From positions 1 to 6,711 of the forward strand of contig NZ_JADJDO010000034.1 of the NCBI RefSeq assembly GCF_016702655.1: a stretch of DNA of 6,711 bases, written 5' to 3'. Within the stretch, counting starts at the first letter, position 1; each line of letters starts with the position of its first letter. Origin of the DNA: Ideonella sp. (GTDB lineage: Bacteria > Pseudomonadota > Gammaproteobacteria > Burkholderiales > Burkholderiaceae_C). Below, piece after piece: positions 1 through 6,711 of the stretch. The notes under the pieces are model-generated. The model was not told the DNA's origin. It was given only the letters and a program-made list of their open reading frames with translations, and did no database searches. A program made the position numbers and the translations under genes.

Positions 1-1923
1 CATCGGCGCCTGCCCTTTCACGAGCACCGTCCCCAGCGACAGGTTCGACGTGCCGGTGACCATGCCACGCTTGCTGGCCAGGTCACCCGTGATGTCGCCT
101 ATCGCGGCCTCCGGCGCGGTGATCTCGACGTTGGCGATCGGCTCGAGGACGATCGGCCCGGCCTTCTTCACCGCATCGATGAAGGCCTTGCGGCCGGCGG
201 TGGCGAACGCAATCTCCTTGCTGTCCACGCTGTGGTGCTTGCCGTCGTAGACGATCACGCGCACGTCCTTGACCGGGTAGCCGGCGATGACGCCCGTCTC
301 GAGCACCTGGCGCACGCCCTTCTCGACTGCCGGGATGAACTGGCCCGGTATCGTTCCGCCCTTGACCTGGTCGAGAAACTCGAAGCCGGCGCCGCGCGGC
401 AGCGGCTCGACGCGCAGGAACACCTCGCCGAACTGCCCCGCGCCGCCGGTCTGCTTCTTGTGGCGGTGGTGGCCCTCGGCCGGTGCGGTTATGGTCTCGC
501 GGTAGGCGATCCGCGGCGGGCGCGTGTTGACCTCGCACTTGTAGACCTCGGTCAGGCGCTCGAGCACCATGCGCAGGTGCAATTCCCCGAGGCCGTAGAT
601 CACGGTCTCGTTGGTCACGACCACATGCTCGACCTTGAGGCAGGGGTCTTCGTCGACCAACTTCTGCACCAGGTCCCAGAGGCGCTGTTCGTCGCCGCGC
701 CGCCTGGGCTCGATCGCCAGCCCGTGCACCGGCACCGGGAAGTCGAGCGGCTTCAGGTGGATGTGGTCGTCCTCGGCGGCGTCGTGCAACACGGCGTCGA
801 AGTGCATCTCGTCGATCTTGGCCACGGCACAGATGTCGCCGGGGAGTGCGCGGCTGACTTCCACATGCTCCTTGCCCTGCAGCATGAACAGATGCCCGAC
901 CTTGAACGGGCGCCGCCCGTCGCCGATGTAGAGCTGGCTGTCGCGCGTCAGCGTTCCTTGATGGATACGGAAGATCCCCATCTTGCCCACGAACGGATCC
1001 TGCGTGACCTTGAACACGTGCGCGATCACGTGCAGCGAGGGGTCGGGCAGCGCCGCGAGCGGCACCGCCTCGTCGCCCTCGCCGTTGAGGAATTCGGGCG
1101 GGTTGGCCTCGTTCGGGTTCGGAAGCAGCTTGACGATCACGTCCAGCAGTTCGGCCACGCCCGCGCCGTTGCGCGCCGAGACGAAGAGAATCGGGATCAG
1201 ATGACCCTCGCGCAGCGCCTGCTCGAGCGGTGCATGCAACTCCGACGCGTCGACATCGCCTTCCTCCAGATAGCGCTCGACGAAGCCCGGGTCGACCTCG
1301 ACCACCTGCTCGACGAGCGCCCTGTGTGCCGCGGCCACCGACGAGAAGTCGGTCTTGTCGTCGGCGCCGCCGGGGTTGAAGAAGCAGTCAACGACCCGGC
1401 TCCCGCCCTCGGCTGGCAGATTCAGCGGCAGGCATTCCTTGCCGAAAGCCGCCTGGATCTGGCTCACCAGCGCGGCGATGTCCACGCCCTGGGCATCGAT
1501 CTTGTTGACGATCACGATGCGCGTGCGCTGGCGCTCGGCGGCGTAGCGCATCATCCGTTCAGCCATCATCTCGACGCCGGTCGTTGCCGCGATCACCACC
1601 GCCGCCGTCTCCACCGCTTCGAGCGCCGGCAGCGACTGGCCGAGGAAGTCCGGCGTGCCCGGGGTGTCGATCAGGTGCACCCGGGTATCGGCATGCTGCA
1701 GATGCAGCAGCGAGGCGTTCAGCGAATGCTGCACGCGCCGTTCGAGAACGTCGAAGTCGCTCACTGTCGAGCCGCGCTCCAGGCTGCCGGGTGCGCCGAT
1801 CGCGCCCGCCCGCCATAGCAGCGCCTCGGCCAGGCTCGTCTTGCCCGCCGCCGCCGGGCCCACCAGGGCCAGGGTGCGGATGCTGCTGGTGGCGGCGATG
1901 GATTCGGTCGATGGGCTTGGCAT
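1..1923 (-). CDS. Elongation factor G-like translational GTPase (EF-G2 type), C-terminus cut by window edge
   Basis: A single open minus-strand frame of 641 codons runs off the window without a stop. It reads as an EF-G family GTPase. The G domain has a P-loop GPAAAGKT (residues 22-29), DTPGTPDF (86-93) and NKID (140-143). Domain II follows (about 290-370), and domain IV carries QTGGAGQFGEV from residue 491. Domain V has begun by the edge (GDITGDLASKRGMV). Compared with EF-G of about 700 residues, roughly 35-50 residues are missing. The start is set by AAAGGAG six bases upstream. The P-loop is GPxxAGKT where canonical FusA has GHxDAGKT, and DTPG is followed by Thr where FusA has the catalytic His. 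This marks an EF-G paralogue of the FusA2/EF-G2 kind, not the main translocase. No ribosomal-protein or tuf neighbours are present, which fits. Its role is uncertain: ribosome-associated GTPase activity is inferred from the family only. Confidence 0.93.
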   Translation of the reverse strand, partial: MPSPSTESIAATSSIRTLALVGPAAAGKTSLAEALLWRAGAIGAPGSLERGSTVSDFDVLERRVQHSLNASLLHLQHADTRVHLIDTPGTPDFLGQSLPALEAVETAAVVIAATTGVEMMAERMMRYAAERQRTRIVIVNKIDAQGVDIAALVSQIQAAFGKECLPLNLPAEGGSRVVDCFFNPGGADDKTDFSSVAAAHRALVEQVVEVDPGFVERYLEEGDVDASELHAPLEQALREGHLIPILFVSARNGAGVAELLDVIVKLLPNPNEANPPEFLNGEGDEAVPLAALPDPSLHVIAHVFKVTQDPFVGKMGIFRIHQGTLTRDSQLYIGDGRRPFKVGHLFMLQGKEHVEVSRALPGDICAVAKIDEMHFDAVLHDAAEDDHIHLKPLDFPVPVHGLAIEPRRRGDEQRLWDLVQKLVDEDPCLKVEHVVVTNETVIYGLGELHLRMVLERLTEVYKCEVNTRPPRIAYRETITAPAEGHHRHKKQTGGAGQFGEVFLRVEPLPRGAGFEFLDQVKGGTIPGQFIPAVEKGVRQVLETGVIAGYPVKDVRVIVYDGKHHSVDSKEIAFATAGRKAFIDAVKKAGPIVLEPIANVEITAPEAAIGDITGDLASKRGMVTGTSNLSLGTVLVKGQAPM

Positions 1924-2099
1924 GAGGGGCTCCTTTGCAGCCATGGGCTTTCGCGGATGATGGCAGCCAGACTAAGTGAAGCTCGCCCGGCGCACAAGCG
2001 GGGCAACAGCGGGGGGCGTGCAATCGGGCGAGCGCCTGCGTGCCAAGGGCGGCTTCATTCCTCCGCCAGACGCCAGCGATCCGAGGCGCAAGCGCACCG
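1924..2099. other. Gene-free stretch between the palindromic element and the EF-G-like gene
   Basis: Apart from the ribosome binding site I see nothing convincing here. The best promoter candidate on the minus strand is TTGTGC, 17 bases, then TAGTCT, near 1969-1999. It matches the sigma-70 consensus poorly at the -10 box and I do not claim it. Short open frames on the plus strand have no recognisable protein character. With the adjoining palindrome this makes a 341-base gap without a gene between amn and the EF-G-like gene. A promoter for the latter probably lies here, but the sequence does not show where. Confidence 0.4.
1930..1936 (-). promoter_or_regulatory. Ribosome binding site of the EF-G-like gene
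   Basis: On the minus strand AAAGGAG is followed by the six-base spacer CCCCTC and then ATG at 1923-1921. This near-consensus Shine-Dalgarno sequence at good spacing is the main reason for choosing that start codon. Confidence 0.8.
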
Positions 2100-2262
2100 A
2101 GTGCAGTGTTCGACGCTATCCGGTACTCATGCGACCGCGCCTTTGCCTCCCTGGCGTCGTTGCAAATCCTCGCGATACCTCTGGGTATCGCTGTGGTTTG
2201 CGCCTAGCCAGGAAGCCAAATTCGCCGCCGCATAAGCACCTCCAAGCATCGAACACTGCACT
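2100..2262. repeat. Long imperfect palindrome (MITE- or BIME-like intergenic hairpin element)
   Basis: The two halves of this stretch are inverted copies of each other. Outer ends agtgcagtgttcga (2100-2113) and tcgaacactgcact (2249-2262) pair perfectly, and with one mismatch the pairing extends to 18 bp. A perfect 8-bp core, gcgatacc (2172-2179) and ggtatcgc (2184-2191), closes on the loop tctg. By hand alignment about 58 of 80 positions of the two arms match along the whole length, with a single gap. It lies two bases beyond the amn stop codon, so an amn transcript would fold it into one long stem-loop. Possible roles are mRNA 3'-end protection, transcription attenuation before the EF-G-like gene, or simply a non-autonomous mobile repeat. 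No target-site duplication was visible and there is no U-tract after the core, so it is not a classical intrinsic terminator. Confidence 0.8.
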
Positions 2263-2264
2263 GG

Positions 2265-3746
2265 CTACTGGAACGCGACCTCGGCAAAGCTCCTGAGCTT
2301 GCGGCTGTGGAGCTGGTCGATGCCGGCCTCGCGCAGCAGTTCGGCGGCGCGCATCCCGATGCGCAGGTGCTGGTCGACCCGTTCGCGATAGAACTGGTTG
2401 GCCATGCCGGGCAGCTTGATCTCGCCGTGCAGCGGCTTGTCGCTCACGCACAGCAGCGTCCCGTACGGCACCCGGAAGCGAAAGCCGTTGGCGGCGATGG
2501 TCGCGCTTTCCATGTCGAGCGCGATCGCCCGGCTCTGGCTGAAGCGGCGCTCTGGCCCGCGGTGGGGCAGCAGCTCCCAGTTGCGGTTGTCGGTCGAGGC
2601 GACGGTGCCGGTGCGCATCACGCGCTTGAGCTCGTAGCCCTTGAGCTGGGTGATCTCGGCCACCGCCGACTCGAGCGCGACCTGGACTTCGGCCAGCGCG
2701 GGGACAGGGACCCACAGCGGCAGGTCCTCGTCGAGCACATGGTCCTCGCGCACATAGCCGTGGGCGAGCACGTAGTCGCCGAGCTGCTGCGTGTTGCGCA
2801 GACCGGCGCAGTGGCCGAGCATGATCCAGGCGTGCGGGCGCAGCACCGCGATATGATCGGTGATGGTCTTTGCGTTCGCCGGACCGATGCCGATGTTGAC
2901 CATCGTGATGCCGGCGCCGTCGGGCCGCACCAGGTGGTAGGCCGGCATCTGCGGCAAGCGCGGCGGCGCCTTGCCGGTGTCCTGGCCAGCCTGCGCGGGC
3001 AGGCCGGCACGCCGCGTCAGCACGTCGCCCGGCTCGACGAAGGCGGTGTAGGTGCTGCGCACATCCTGCATGCACTCATGGCCGAGGCGGATGAACTCGT
3101 CGATGTAGAACTGATAGTTCGTGAACAGCACGAAGTTCTGGAAATGCTCGGGCCGCGTGCCGCTGTAGTGGCGCAGGCGGTGCAGCGAGTAGTCCACGCG
3201 CGGCGCGGTAAAGAGCGCCAGCGGGTGCGCCTCGCCCGGGCGCGGCTCGTAGGTGCCGTTGGCGATGCCATCGTCCATCGCCGCGAGGTCGGGCAGGTCG
3301 AAGCGGTCGCGCAGCAGCAGGCGCCGCTCGGCGCTGAGCGAGCCCTCGATGTGGTCGCTCTCGGCGAACGAGAAGTGGACCGGAATCGGCTGCGCGCTCG
3401 TCCCCACCTCGAGCAGCACGCCGTGGTTCTTGAGCAGGAGGCGGAACTGCTCGAGGTAGTAGCTGGCAAACAGGTCGGGTCGCGTCAGCGTGGTCTCGTA
3501 GCTTCCCGGGCCGGCGACGAAGCCGTAGCTCAGCCGCGAGTCCGCGCGCGCGACGGTATCGGTGCGAACGCGCACGAAGGGATAGCAGGCGCGCACGCGC
3601 TGCGGCAGATCCTCGCCGGTGACGAAACGCTGCAGCGCCGCGCGCAGATGCGCGATGCTGCCGTCGTAGATCGTACGCACCTGCGCCAGCGCGGCGGCGG
3701 CGTCGTCGAAGGTCGCCGGGGCGATGAAATGGGGCAGGCTGATCAT
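2265..3746 (-). CDS. amn: AMP nucleosidase
   Basis: This 493-residue protein is a full-length AMP nucleosidase, close to the 484 residues of E. coli Amn. The enzyme hydrolyses AMP to adenine and ribose 5-phosphate in the cytoplasm and helps control adenylate pools. The N-terminal AMP-nucleosidase-specific region covers about residues 10-170 (LSYGFVAGPGSYETTLTRPD at 72-91). The C-terminal part (about 275-465) is the purine nucleoside phosphorylase-type fold. It carries NIGIGPANAKTITDHIAVLR, DMESATIAANGFRFRVPYGT (411-430) and CVSDKPLHGEIKLPG (433-447). D436 in SDKPLHGE is the position expected for the catalytic Asp of this family. The start at ATG 3746-3744 has AAAGG six bases upstream, a modest Shine-Dalgarno sequence. 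The gene follows the GGDEF-EAL gene by 75 bases, so cotranscription is possible but not shown. The sequence appears intact, with no missing motif or frameshift. Confidence 0.97.
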   Translation of the reverse strand: MISLPHFIAPATFDDAAAALAQVRTIYDGSIAHLRAALQRFVTGEDLPQRVRACYPFVRVRTDTVARADSRLSYGFVAGPGSYETTLTRPDLFASYYLEQFRLLLKNHGVLLEVGTSAQPIPVHFSFAESDHIEGSLSAERRLLLRDRFDLPDLAAMDDGIANGTYEPRPGEAHPLALFTAPRVDYSLHRLRHYSGTRPEHFQNFVLFTNYQFYIDEFIRLGHECMQDVRSTYTAFVEPGDVLTRRAGLPAQAGQDTGKAPPRLPQMPAYHLVRPDGAGITMVNIGIGPANAKTITDHIAVLRPHAWIMLGHCAGLRNTQQLGDYVLAHGYVREDHVLDEDLPLWVPVPALAEVQVALESAVAEITQLKGYELKRVMRTGTVASTDNRNWELLPHRGPERRFSQSRAIALDMESATIAANGFRFRVPYGTLLCVSDKPLHGEIKLPGMANQFYRERVDQHLRIGMRAAELLREAGIDQLHSRKLRSFAEVAFQ

Positions 3747-3752
3747 GCCAGG

Positions 3753-3757
3753 CCTTT
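3753..3757 (-). promoter_or_regulatory. Weak ribosome binding site of amn
   Basis: AAAGG on the minus strand lies six bases before the ATG of amn. It is short but well placed, and it supports the start giving MISLPHF at the N-terminus. Confidence 0.5.
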
Positions 3758-3821
3758 GTTGTCGTTGTGGGTGGCGCCGGATTCTCGCCGGTGTCCGCCT
3801 GCCGCCGCCGCACGAAAAGGG

Positions 3822-6186
3822 TCAGGACAGCTCGACCAGCAAGGACTCGGGCACCGACGCCTCGCGCCAGCGTTCGGCGAAGCCCACCATCTCGGCTGCC
3901 GGCAGCGGGCGGCACATGTGATAGCCCTGGCCTTCGTCGCAGCCCAGTGCACGCAGCAGGCCCCAGAGGGTGGCGTTCTCGATGCCTTCGGCCACCACCG
4001 ACAGGCCCAGGTTGTGCGCCAGGTCGATGGTCGAGCGCACGATCTTCGCGTCGTCGTCGTCGTGCTCCATCGCCATCACGAAACTCTTGTCGATCTTCAG
4101 TTCGTCGACCGGCAAGGCCTTGAGGTAGGCCAGGGATGAATACCCGGTACCAAAGTCGTCGATCGACAGCTTGTAGCCGCTGTTCGACAGCGTGCGCAAG
4201 ATGTCCAGCGCGCGTTGCGGCTCGTCCATGATGGCGCTTTCGGTGATCTCCAGGCAGAACGCGCTGGCCGGCACCCCGTGGCGCTGCAGGATCGCCTGCA
4301 ACCGCTGTGGCAGTTCCAGGTCCAGCAGGTCGCGCGTGGACAGGTTCACCGACACCCGCTGCACACCCAGCCGGTGCAGCATCGGCCATTGCTTGGCGCA
4401 CTCCTCGAACATCCACAGCGTCAGCAGCCGCACGAAGCCGGTCTGTTCGGCGAAGGGGATGAAGTGCAGCGGTGGCACCATGCCACGCACCGGATGCTGC
4501 CAGCGCACCAGGGCCTCGGCGCCGATGAAGGCCCCTGTCTTCAGCGCGATCTTGGGTTGCAGGAACAGGCGCAGCTCGTTGCGCTCCAGCGCCCGCCGCA
4601 GTTCCGACAGCAAGGACAGCGTCTGCGCGCTGCCCGAATCGATGCCGGGGTCGTACACCACGCAGGGCACGGTCTTGCGCTTGGCGGCGTACATCGCCAC
4701 CTCGGCGCGGCTCAGCAGCGCGTCGGCATCGCCAGCGTGCTGCGGCCAGCACGCAATGCCGAAGGCGGCCGACAGGTCCACGGTCTGGTCGTCCAGCACC
4801 AGTGGTTGTTCCAGTGCGGCAGCCACGCGTCGAGCCACGTCCTCGGCGCGTGCCGGGTCGCTGTCGGGCAGCAGCACGGCGAACTCGTCGCCGCCCAGAC
4901 GCGCGATGAGGTCCTTGCCGCGCACGGCGTCGCCCGACACCCGGCCGGCCACCGCCTGGAGCAGGCGGTCGCCAAAGGCGTAGCCCAGCACGTCGTTCAC
5001 GTGCTTGAAGCGGTCCAGCCCGAACATCAGCACGGCCACCGGGGCCGCGGGACCCCCGCGGTCGATCAAGGTCTTCAGCGCGTTGCGGAACGCCGGGCGG
5101 TTGGGCAGGCCGGTCAGGCGGTCGCGAAAGGCCAGGTCATGGATCTCGGCCTGGTGCCCCGCGATGCTGATGCGCATCTGATCGAAGGCGCTGGCCAGCT
5201 GGCCGATCTCGTCGGGCCGCTGGGCATGGACCCAGGGCTGGCTGTAGTCGCCCTGGCCCAGCCGGTCCGCCGCACGCACCAGCGCACGCAGGGGCGTGGT
5301 CACCCGGCGGGCGGTGATCACGCTGCCCAGCCCGAACACCACCACGCCGGCTGCCGTGATCAGTGCCAGCATCCACTGCAGGCGCCGCAGCGGCGCCAGG
5401 GCCTTGTCGACCGATTGCAGCAGCAGCACCTGCGCGGCGCGCTCGCCGGCGGGCAGGCTGACCGGGTGCAACTGCATCAGCTCGCCACCGAGGGTGACCT
5501 GTTCGTCGCGTGCCGCGGTCAGCGTCAGGGTCGCGGCCGCGGGCAGTGTCGACACGGTGCTGCGGAGGCTGCCGTTGTCCTGCGGCACCAGCAAGGCCAC
5601 GTCCAGCCCTGACAGGGCCTTCATGTCGGCTGCCAGCGCCTGGTCGATCGGGAAGCCCAGCACCAGCCAGCCGATGCGCTGGGGTGCCTTCAGCGGCACG
5701 CTGACGAGCTGCATCGCCCGTTCGCCGACCAGGCCGACCTGACGCCCGGCCCTGGCGGGCCACGTCCAGCGCCAGCGCCTCGAAAGCCCGGTCGCCGCCC
5801 GTCGGCGGCTCGGCCATGGCCGACCGCAACCGGAAGTCGTTGTCGACCCAGGCGCTGACGCCGGGCCCCCGATGCGCGCGGCGGGTTCTCGAGCACCGAT
5901 GCAATCGGTGTCGGCATCGCCGTCGCCACCGCCGAGCGAAAAGCCGTAGTCCGGAGCAAGCAAGGTGGCCCCTTGGGCCGCGAGGCTGACTTCGGGTCGA
6001 GAGAGCCGGCGCCACACGCGTTCGCCGACTTCTGAGCTCCGGTGCCAGGAGGTGGGGCGTGCGCCTTTGCGTGCCGCTGGCGCGAATGGCCACGAAGCCT
6101 GCCAGCTGCACCAGCAGCAGCAGGCCCAGCGACAGCGCGACGATGCGGGTGGACAGCCGCTGGCGGCGTTGCGGCATTGCGGTCAT
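3822..6186 (-). CDS. Membrane-bound sensor c-di-GMP protein (cache-like, HAMP, GGDEF, EAL), N-terminal third frameshifted as sequenced
   Basis: Predicted c-di-GMP turnover protein. The largest uninterrupted frame (6017-3822, 731 codons) has a membrane segment at about 213-235, HAMP about 236-290, GGDEF about 295-450 and EAL about 465-720, numbered in that frame. RGKD (366-369) lies five residues before GGDEF (375-379), as an inhibitory I-site should. The EAL domain keeps its expected residues: E501 in EALVRW, N558, E590, D620-D621, K641, E677 and Q697, so phosphodiesterase activity is likely. In GGDEF, the usual DLDRFK reads GLDRFK, which removes a metal ligand. The true start is probably ATG 6186-6184: MTAMPQRRQRLSTRIVALSL begins a basic N-terminus plus membrane segment. 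Continuity to the 731-codon frame needs about seven indel corrections between 5749 and 6034, whose net +4 agrees with the frame arithmetic. About 787 residues result. The extracytoplasmic part resembles cache sensors (GERVWRRL, GATLLAPDYGF); its ligand is unknown. Confidence 0.9.
6183..6186 (-). other. ATGA stop/start overlap joining the cupredoxin-like and GGDEF-EAL genes
   Basis: The TGA ending the cupredoxin-like protein (6185-6183, after LPLTGSAG) shares bases with the ATG of the GGDEF-EAL protein (6186-6184). No good Shine-Dalgarno sequence precedes this ATG, so translational coupling by termination-reinitiation is the natural reading. A second ATG three codons in (MPQRRQ) is an alternative start. 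Confidence 0.65.
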
Positions 6187-6711
6187 CCCGCGCTGCCCGT
6201 CAATGGCAGCCGCACGCTGGCAGCGGCGCCTTGCGGGCCGACGACCAGTGCCTTGGTCCAGCGCCGGCGCGCCGGTGGGCAGGTCCGGGTGCCAGCTGCG
6301 CAGCCGGTAGGTGCCTGGTGCCACGTCGGGCAGGGCGTGACGCGGGCTGGCGCTCGGTCAGGCACGCGGTAGTGTCTCGACCACCACCACCCAGGCCAGC
6401 ATGGTGTGGTGGATGTTGCAGCCCAGCGCCGCGATGCCGACCTTGTCAGAACACGACCGGGGTGGGCTGGCGTGCTGATGTAGAGCTTCAGATCGAAGCG
6501 GGTGGGCGAGAAGGAGTACACGTGGTGTCGGACCTTGTCGCGGTTCGGGAACGCGATCGGACTGCCCACTGTCACCACCGTCACCCGCTGTGTGAACCGC
6601 TTGTCGGCCTGTTCGATTCTCGATGCGGGCACCGGCCGGGAGGCTGGCCTGGCCACCGCTGACTCGAGAAAGACCACGGCTCGGCCAGGGCCTTGCCGTC
6701 CTGACCCAGCA
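6183..6711 (-). CDS. Cupredoxin/plastocyanin-like protein ('methylamine utilization protein' type), N-terminus outside window, frameshifted as sequenced
   Basis: Family resemblance is clear though the frame is broken. In transcription order the pieces are LGQDGKALA (about 6709-6683), then AVVFLES through RFTQRVTVVTVGSPIAFPNRD, KVRHHVYSFSP and FDLKLYISTPAHP (to about 6463). Next come DKVGIAALGCNIHHTMLAWV (6447-6388), DVAPGTYRLRSWHPDLPTG (6330-6274) and finally ALVVGPQGAAASVRLPLTG to the TGA at 6185-6183. Joined, these match the small periplasmic cupredoxin-like proteins that databases call methylamine utilization proteins; a role in methylamine metabolism should not be assumed from the name. 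The His pair of RHHVYSF and the Cys, His and Met of GCNIHHTM are plausible type 1 copper ligands. The signal peptide would lie beyond 6711. At least five frame jumps occur (near 6680, 6460, 6448, 6355 and 6251). Removing one base each at 6459-6462 and 6448 restores HPVVFDKVG exactly, so error is more likely than decay. Confidence 0.75.
   Translation of the reverse strand, partial: AGSGRQGPGRAVVFLESAVARPASRPVPASRIEQADKRFTQRVTVVTVGSPIAFPNRDKVRHHVYSFSPTRFDLKLYISTPAHPGRVLTRSASRRWAATSTTPCWPGWWWSRHYRVPDRAPARVTPCPTWHQAPTGCAAGTRTCPPARRRWTKALVVGPQGAAASVRLPLTGSAG

Noticed and set aside
232..1818. Long plus-strand open frame of 528 codons opposite the EF-G-like gene
   Set aside because: It is the antisense shadow of a strongly supported GTPase gene in GC-rich DNA, and its His/Arg/Ala/Val-rich translation has no recognisable domain.
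1957..2296. Small plus-strand open frames across the amn/EF-G intergenic region
   Set aside because: They read through the palindromic element, lack a good ribosome binding site and resemble no protein family; treated as non-coding.
3747..3821. Possible terminator or promoter between the GGDEF-EAL stop and amn
   Set aside because: The repeated cgccgg motifs are direct, not inverted, repeats; there is no stem followed by a U-tract and no clear -35/-10 pair.
4046..4062. Short gtc trinucleotide run encoding four consecutive Asp residues in the EAL domain
   Set aside because: It is brief and sits in a region of EAL proteins that is commonly acidic; not enough to suggest a phase-variable repeat.
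2307..4139. Plus-strand open frame of 610 codons spanning amn and the end of the GGDEF-EAL gene
   Set aside because: It runs antisense across two real genes and the gap between them. Its composition is typical of a shadow frame, with no domain or ribosome binding evidence.
3076..4752. Minus-strand open frame of 558 codons overlapping amn and the EAL domain
   Set aside because: It is an out-of-frame, Arg/Ala-rich shadow of two confidently identified genes on the same strand.
4215..5612. Plus-strand open frame of 465 codons opposite the GGDEF-EAL gene
   Set aside because: It mirrors the coding frame of the GGDEF and EAL domains, and the Gln/His/Arg-rich product is not a plausible protein.

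Overview
The window is GC-rich bacterial DNA. Gene content and codon use suggest a betaproteobacterium (Burkholderiales or Rhodocyclales), but this is an inference from protein flavour and not a placement. All four recognisable genes lie on the minus strand, so the transcription order runs from high to low coordinates: a partial cupredoxin-like protein (6711-6183), a membrane-bound GGDEF-EAL c-di-GMP protein (6186-3822), AMP nucleosidase amn (3746-2265), and an EF-G-like translational GTPase (1923 to beyond position 1, C-terminus missing).

Region by region: 1-1923 is the EF-G-like gene, with a strong ribosome binding site. The span 1924-2264 has no gene. Its most distinctive content is a roughly 163-bp near-palindrome (2100-2262) ending two bases past the amn stop codon. 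Amn (2265-3746) is complete and looks functional. A 75-base gap separates it from the GGDEF-EAL gene. That gene overlaps the stop codon of the upstream cupredoxin gene by an ATGA, so those two were probably translated as a pair.

The last kilobase (about 5749-6711) behaves differently from the rest. Homologous protein sequence continues there, but it jumps between the three minus frames at least ten times, while the preceding 5.7 kb needs no frame correction at all. Several jumps sit in short homopolymers. I read this as uncorrected sequencing error near a contig end more than as gene decay, though both are possible. Allowing for it, the GGDEF-EAL protein is about 787 residues: N-terminal membrane segment, extracytoplasmic cache-like sensor, second membrane segment, HAMP, GGDEF, EAL.

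No wholly new system is evident. The points most worth a second look are the palindromic element, a GGDEF domain that keeps its signature and I-site but has lost the usual metal-binding Asp, the cupredoxin/c-di-GMP gene pair, and an EF-G paralogue lacking the catalytic His of its DTPGH motif.
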